Positions 61,769 through 64,000 of a stretch of DNA of 64,000 nt are shown piece by piece. Position numbers and translations under genes: made by a program. The notes below the pieces were generated by a model. That model worked only from the letters and a program-made list of their open reading frames with translations. It was not told the origin of the DNA and did not search any database. The DNA comes from Cognatazoarcus halotolerans (lineage in GTDB: Bacteria; Pseudomonadota; Gammaproteobacteria; Burkholderiales; Rhodocyclaceae): contig NZ_WUAF01000002.1 of NCBI RefSeq assembly GCF_009800965.1, positions 1 through 64,000 of the forward strand, read 5' to 3'. The stretch's first letter is position 1. Each line of letters opens with the position of its first letter.

Positions 61769-63787
61769 ATGAGACAGAGCGGAATGCCGCTGGAGGTGCA
61801 CAACCAGCGGTTGCACGAAGCGAGAAAGCTGTTTCTGGATCGAGGAAGCTGCCCCGATGATCTCGTCGCCAGGGCAGTGTTGCGATCCTGGGAGCGTTGT
61901 CGTGGCGGTGGTCTTGATGACGGCGGGTTCCGGCCGACCGATGGCGTCGTGACGACGCCGAAGCTGCGCGAGGCGTGCGAGCGCAACAGCAGGCTGATCG
62001 CCCATGCCCAGGGCATCATGGAGCACGTTTACGAGCAGATTCGCGCATCGGACAGTCTGGTCGTACTGTCCGACCCGCGTGGCATGCTGATCCATCGCGT
62101 CGGCGATCCCGAATTCGTGAGTCGCGCGCAGAGGGTTGCGTTGCAACCAGGGGCCATCTGGGATGAATCGATGCGCGGTACCAACGCGATCGGTACCGCA
62201 CTCGTCGAACAGTCGCCGATCGAGATAGTCGGCGGCGAACACTTCCTGGGTCTCAACGGCTTTCTGACCTGCAGCGCCGCGCCGATTTTCGACCCGCAGG
62301 GCCGAATGGTTGGCGCCATCGACATTTCCGGCGATTACCGTACCTATCAGCGCCATACGCTTGGTCTGGTGCGCCTGTCGGCACAACTCCTCGAAAAGCG
62401 CCTCTTTGAATCGGAATATGCGCGGGAACTGCAGGTGAGTTTCCATCCGCGTCCGGAGCACGTAGGCAGCATGCAGGAGGGCCTGCTGGCAGTGTCGTGT
62501 GATGGAAATCTGCTCGGGATCAATCCGGTCGCCCTCGAGTTGCTCGGTTTGCGCCGCGGCGACCTGAATCACTACGATTTCGGCATGATCTTCGCCACAC
62601 CTCTGAATGCGTTGATCGACCGCGCCTCGCGCGATCCCCATTCCCTCATCGCGCTGGACACCCGATCGGGCGAACGGCTCTACGCGATGATCCGCGGTGC
62701 GCTTCCAAAGCGGATCGAAACGTCGCCTTCGCACGCCAGGCCGCTCGCTGCCGCCGGGGCGACCCGGCAAAAGCGTCGCCGCGAAGGGGAAATAACGCTC
62801 GATGACCTCAGGACCGGCGACGAGCGACTCAATCTGGCCATCCAGCGGGCAACCCGGGTCGTCGGCAAGGATATCCCGATGCTGATCCAGGGTGAGTCCG
62901 GTGTGGGCAAGGAGCTGTTCGCGAAGGCCTTCCACCAGTCCAGCGATCGCAGTGCGCAGCCCTTTGTCGCGCTCAATTGTGCGGCGATTCCCGAGAACCT
63001 CATCGAGTCGGAGCTCTTCGGCTACCTTGGTGGTGCGTTTACCGGCGCCCGCAAGGAAGGCATGGTCGGCAAGATCCAGCAGGCAGATGGCGGCACGCTT
63101 TTCCTGGATGAGATCGGCGACATGCCGCTCAATCTGCAGGCGCGATTGCTGCGGGTCCTGCAGGAGCGTTGCGTGACACCGCTGGGGGGAGTGAAATCGG
63201 TTCCGGTCAATCTATCCCTGGTCTGTGCGACGCACCGTCGGCTGCGTGACGAAGTGGCGCGCGGCAGCTTCCGCGAGGATCTTTTCTATCGGATCAACGG
63301 CCTCACCGTTTCGCTGCCGGCACTGCGCGACCGCAGCGACATTGCGCAACTGGTCGAGAATCTTCTGGCGATCGAGGCGGGCGGCGATTCCGAGATATCG
63401 GTGGCCGAGGATGTCCTCGAGTTCTTCGGCCGCTACGACTGGCCGGGCAACATCCGCCAGCTCCACAACGTGATCCGAGTCGCGATTGCCTTGCTGGACG
63501 AAGGTGAAACGGTCATCAGGCCGGTCCATCTGCCTGAGGAACTGTTCGGCATGGAGTCCGATTCCGGCATTGGTGAACCAAAGCGGAGTGCTCCCCAGCA
63601 GGTCATGACGGGAGAGACCCTGCCACGTGCGGCGCCATTGGGGGCGGGCGCGACTGCGCGGCTCGATCAGATCGAGCTCGATGCGATCCAGCGCGCGCTC
63701 AACGAGGCCGGCGGCAACGTGTCGGCTGCGGCCCGGCGCCTCGGTATCAGCCGCAACACGCTCTATCGCAAGCTCGGCCGTTTCTGA
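61769..63787 (+). CDS. AcoR-type sigma-54-dependent activator
   Basis: 672 aa from the ATG at 61769, with ggaggag 5 nt upstream. An N-terminal GAF-type sensor region (about 70-215, with DESMRGTNAIGTAL), an AAA+ domain with Walker A GESGVGKE (375), GAFTGA (422; the sigma-54 contact loop) and LFLDEIGDM, then a Fis-type HTH (about 630-672; NVSAAARRLGISRNTLYRKL). AcoR-like activators switch on acetoin and ethanol-catabolic genes. Divergent from pedF, whose promoter is a sigma-54 type; exaC has the same kind of promoter and site. It is the likely regulator of both. Confidence 0.95.
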   Translation: MRQSGMPLEVHNQRLHEARKLFLDRGSCPDDLVARAVLRSWERCRGGGLDDGGFRPTDGVVTTPKLREACERNSRLIAHAQGIMEHVYEQIRASDSLVVLSDPRGMLIHRVGDPEFVSRAQRVALQPGAIWDESMRGTNAIGTALVEQSPIEIVGGEHFLGLNGFLTCSAAPIFDPQGRMVGAIDISGDYRTYQRHTLGLVRLSAQLLEKRLFESEYARELQVSFHPRPEHVGSMQEGLLAVSCDGNLLGINPVALELLGLRRGDLNHYDFGMIFATPLNALIDRASRDPHSLIALDTRSGERLYAMIRGALPKRIETSPSHARPLAAAGATRQKRRREGEITLDDLRTGDERLNLAIQRATRVVGKDIPMLIQGESGVGKELFAKAFHQSSDRSAQPFVALNCAAIPENLIESELFGYLGGAFTGARKEGMVGKIQQADGGTLFLDEIGDMPLNLQARLLRVLQERCVTPLGGVKSVPVNLSLVCATHRRLRDEVARGSFREDLFYRINGLTVSLPALRDRSDIAQLVENLLAIEAGGDSEISVAEDVLEFFGRYDWPGNIRQLHNVIRVAIALLDEGETVIRPVHLPEELFGMESDSGIGEPKRSAPQQVMTGETLPRAAPLGAGATARLDQIELDAIQRALNEAGGNVSAAARRLGISRNTLYRKLGRF

Positions 63788-63846
63788 GCACGGCCCGGCT
63801 CTTCCTGTGCCCGCCCGCAAGGGCGGTGCCGGGCGAGGGCGCGGCT

Positions 63847-63999
63847 TCAATGCTCGCCCGCGTCCTCCGCCAACTGGTGGTGCATGCGTCTGAGGCCAAG
63901 CGCGACGACGCCGGCAATGATCGGAATCGACACCGCCGTGATCACTTCGGGAGTGAGTGGACCGAGCAGGCTTTTGGCGCCCTTGCTCATGTAGTTCAC
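63847..63999 (-). CDS. C-terminus of a membrane protein or a 46-aa small membrane protein (runs to window edge)
   Basis: The minus-strand frame is open from the edge to a TGA at 63847-63849. It reads MSKGAKSLLGPLTPEVITAV, then one hydrophobic helix (SIPIIAGVVALGL) and RRMHHQLAEDAGEH. An ATG at 63990 with GGTGA five nt before could begin a 46-aa single-pass protein. Equally, the frame may be the tail of a longer transporter extending beyond the window. It converges on the acoR-like gene. Confidence 0.5.
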   Translation of the reverse strand: MNYMSKGAKSLLGPLTPEVITAVSIPIIAGVVALGLRRMHHQLAEDAGEH

Positions 64000-64000
64000 C

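Overview
The window is high-GC bacterial chromosome. Gene content and order point to a betaproteobacterium of the Rhodocyclales (Thauera/Azoarcus/Zoogloea-like). The pointers are hemC-hemD-hemX-hemY, dusB-fis-purH-purD, an algZ/algR pair, an orphan PEP-CTERM substrate, an HPr-rel-A type cluster, PedF-type PQQ accessory genes and sigma-54 control. This placement is inferred from gene content, not from a search. No insertion sequence, prophage, CRISPR array or rRNA was seen. There is one tRNA (Phe).

Layout. 0-10.4 kb: a Lap-type biofilm module. It has the 3' part of a giant repeat-rich RTX adhesin, a 107-aa companion, LapD (degenerate GGDEF-EAL receptor), LapG (periplasmic Cys protease) and a TolC-like channel with an extra C-terminal domain. 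10.5-19.5 kb: fumC, trhP, a Nudix protein, a divergent MFS/LysR pair, a LysE exporter, and groES-groEL behind a sigma-32 promoter and a perfect CIRCE. 19.7-25.8 kb: a TctDE-like two-component system, tRNA-Phe, hemA-prfA-prmC-grxD. 26.0-28.9 kb: a four-gene cluster of secreted protein, PqqD-like protein, HprK-related kinase and nucleotidyltransferase (HPr-rel-A system, function unknown). 28.9-37.8 kb: a ketosamine kinase/Ser-Thr kinase pair, argH, algZ-algR, ppc and a thioredoxin-fold protein. 37.8-43.1 kb: hemC-D-X-Y facing hemF. 43.1-50.4 kb: a leftward set pepP-ubiH-dusB-fis-purH-purD plus a YegP protein.

50.4-64 kb: aldehyde dehydrogenase exaC with DUF779, a PEP-CTERM protein, a SulP transporter, a YiiX-like hydrolase, a DUF6969-like protein and a Cys-repeat secreted peptide. 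Then come cytochrome b561, a YVTN propeller, a solute-binding protein and cytochrome c PedF, read leftward and divergent from an AcoR-type sigma-54 activator.

The most interesting inference is regulatory. exaC and the pedF operon lie about 11 kb apart, yet each has a good -24/-12 promoter and a TGCTCCAr-n-yTGGAGCA-type element centred 119-120 nt upstream of the -24 GG. The divergent AcoR-like activator is the obvious candidate to bind it, so this looks like a small PQQ-alcohol/aldehyde oxidation regulon. The PEP-CTERM gene and, less surely, the HPr-rel-A cluster also have -24/-12 promoters without that element.
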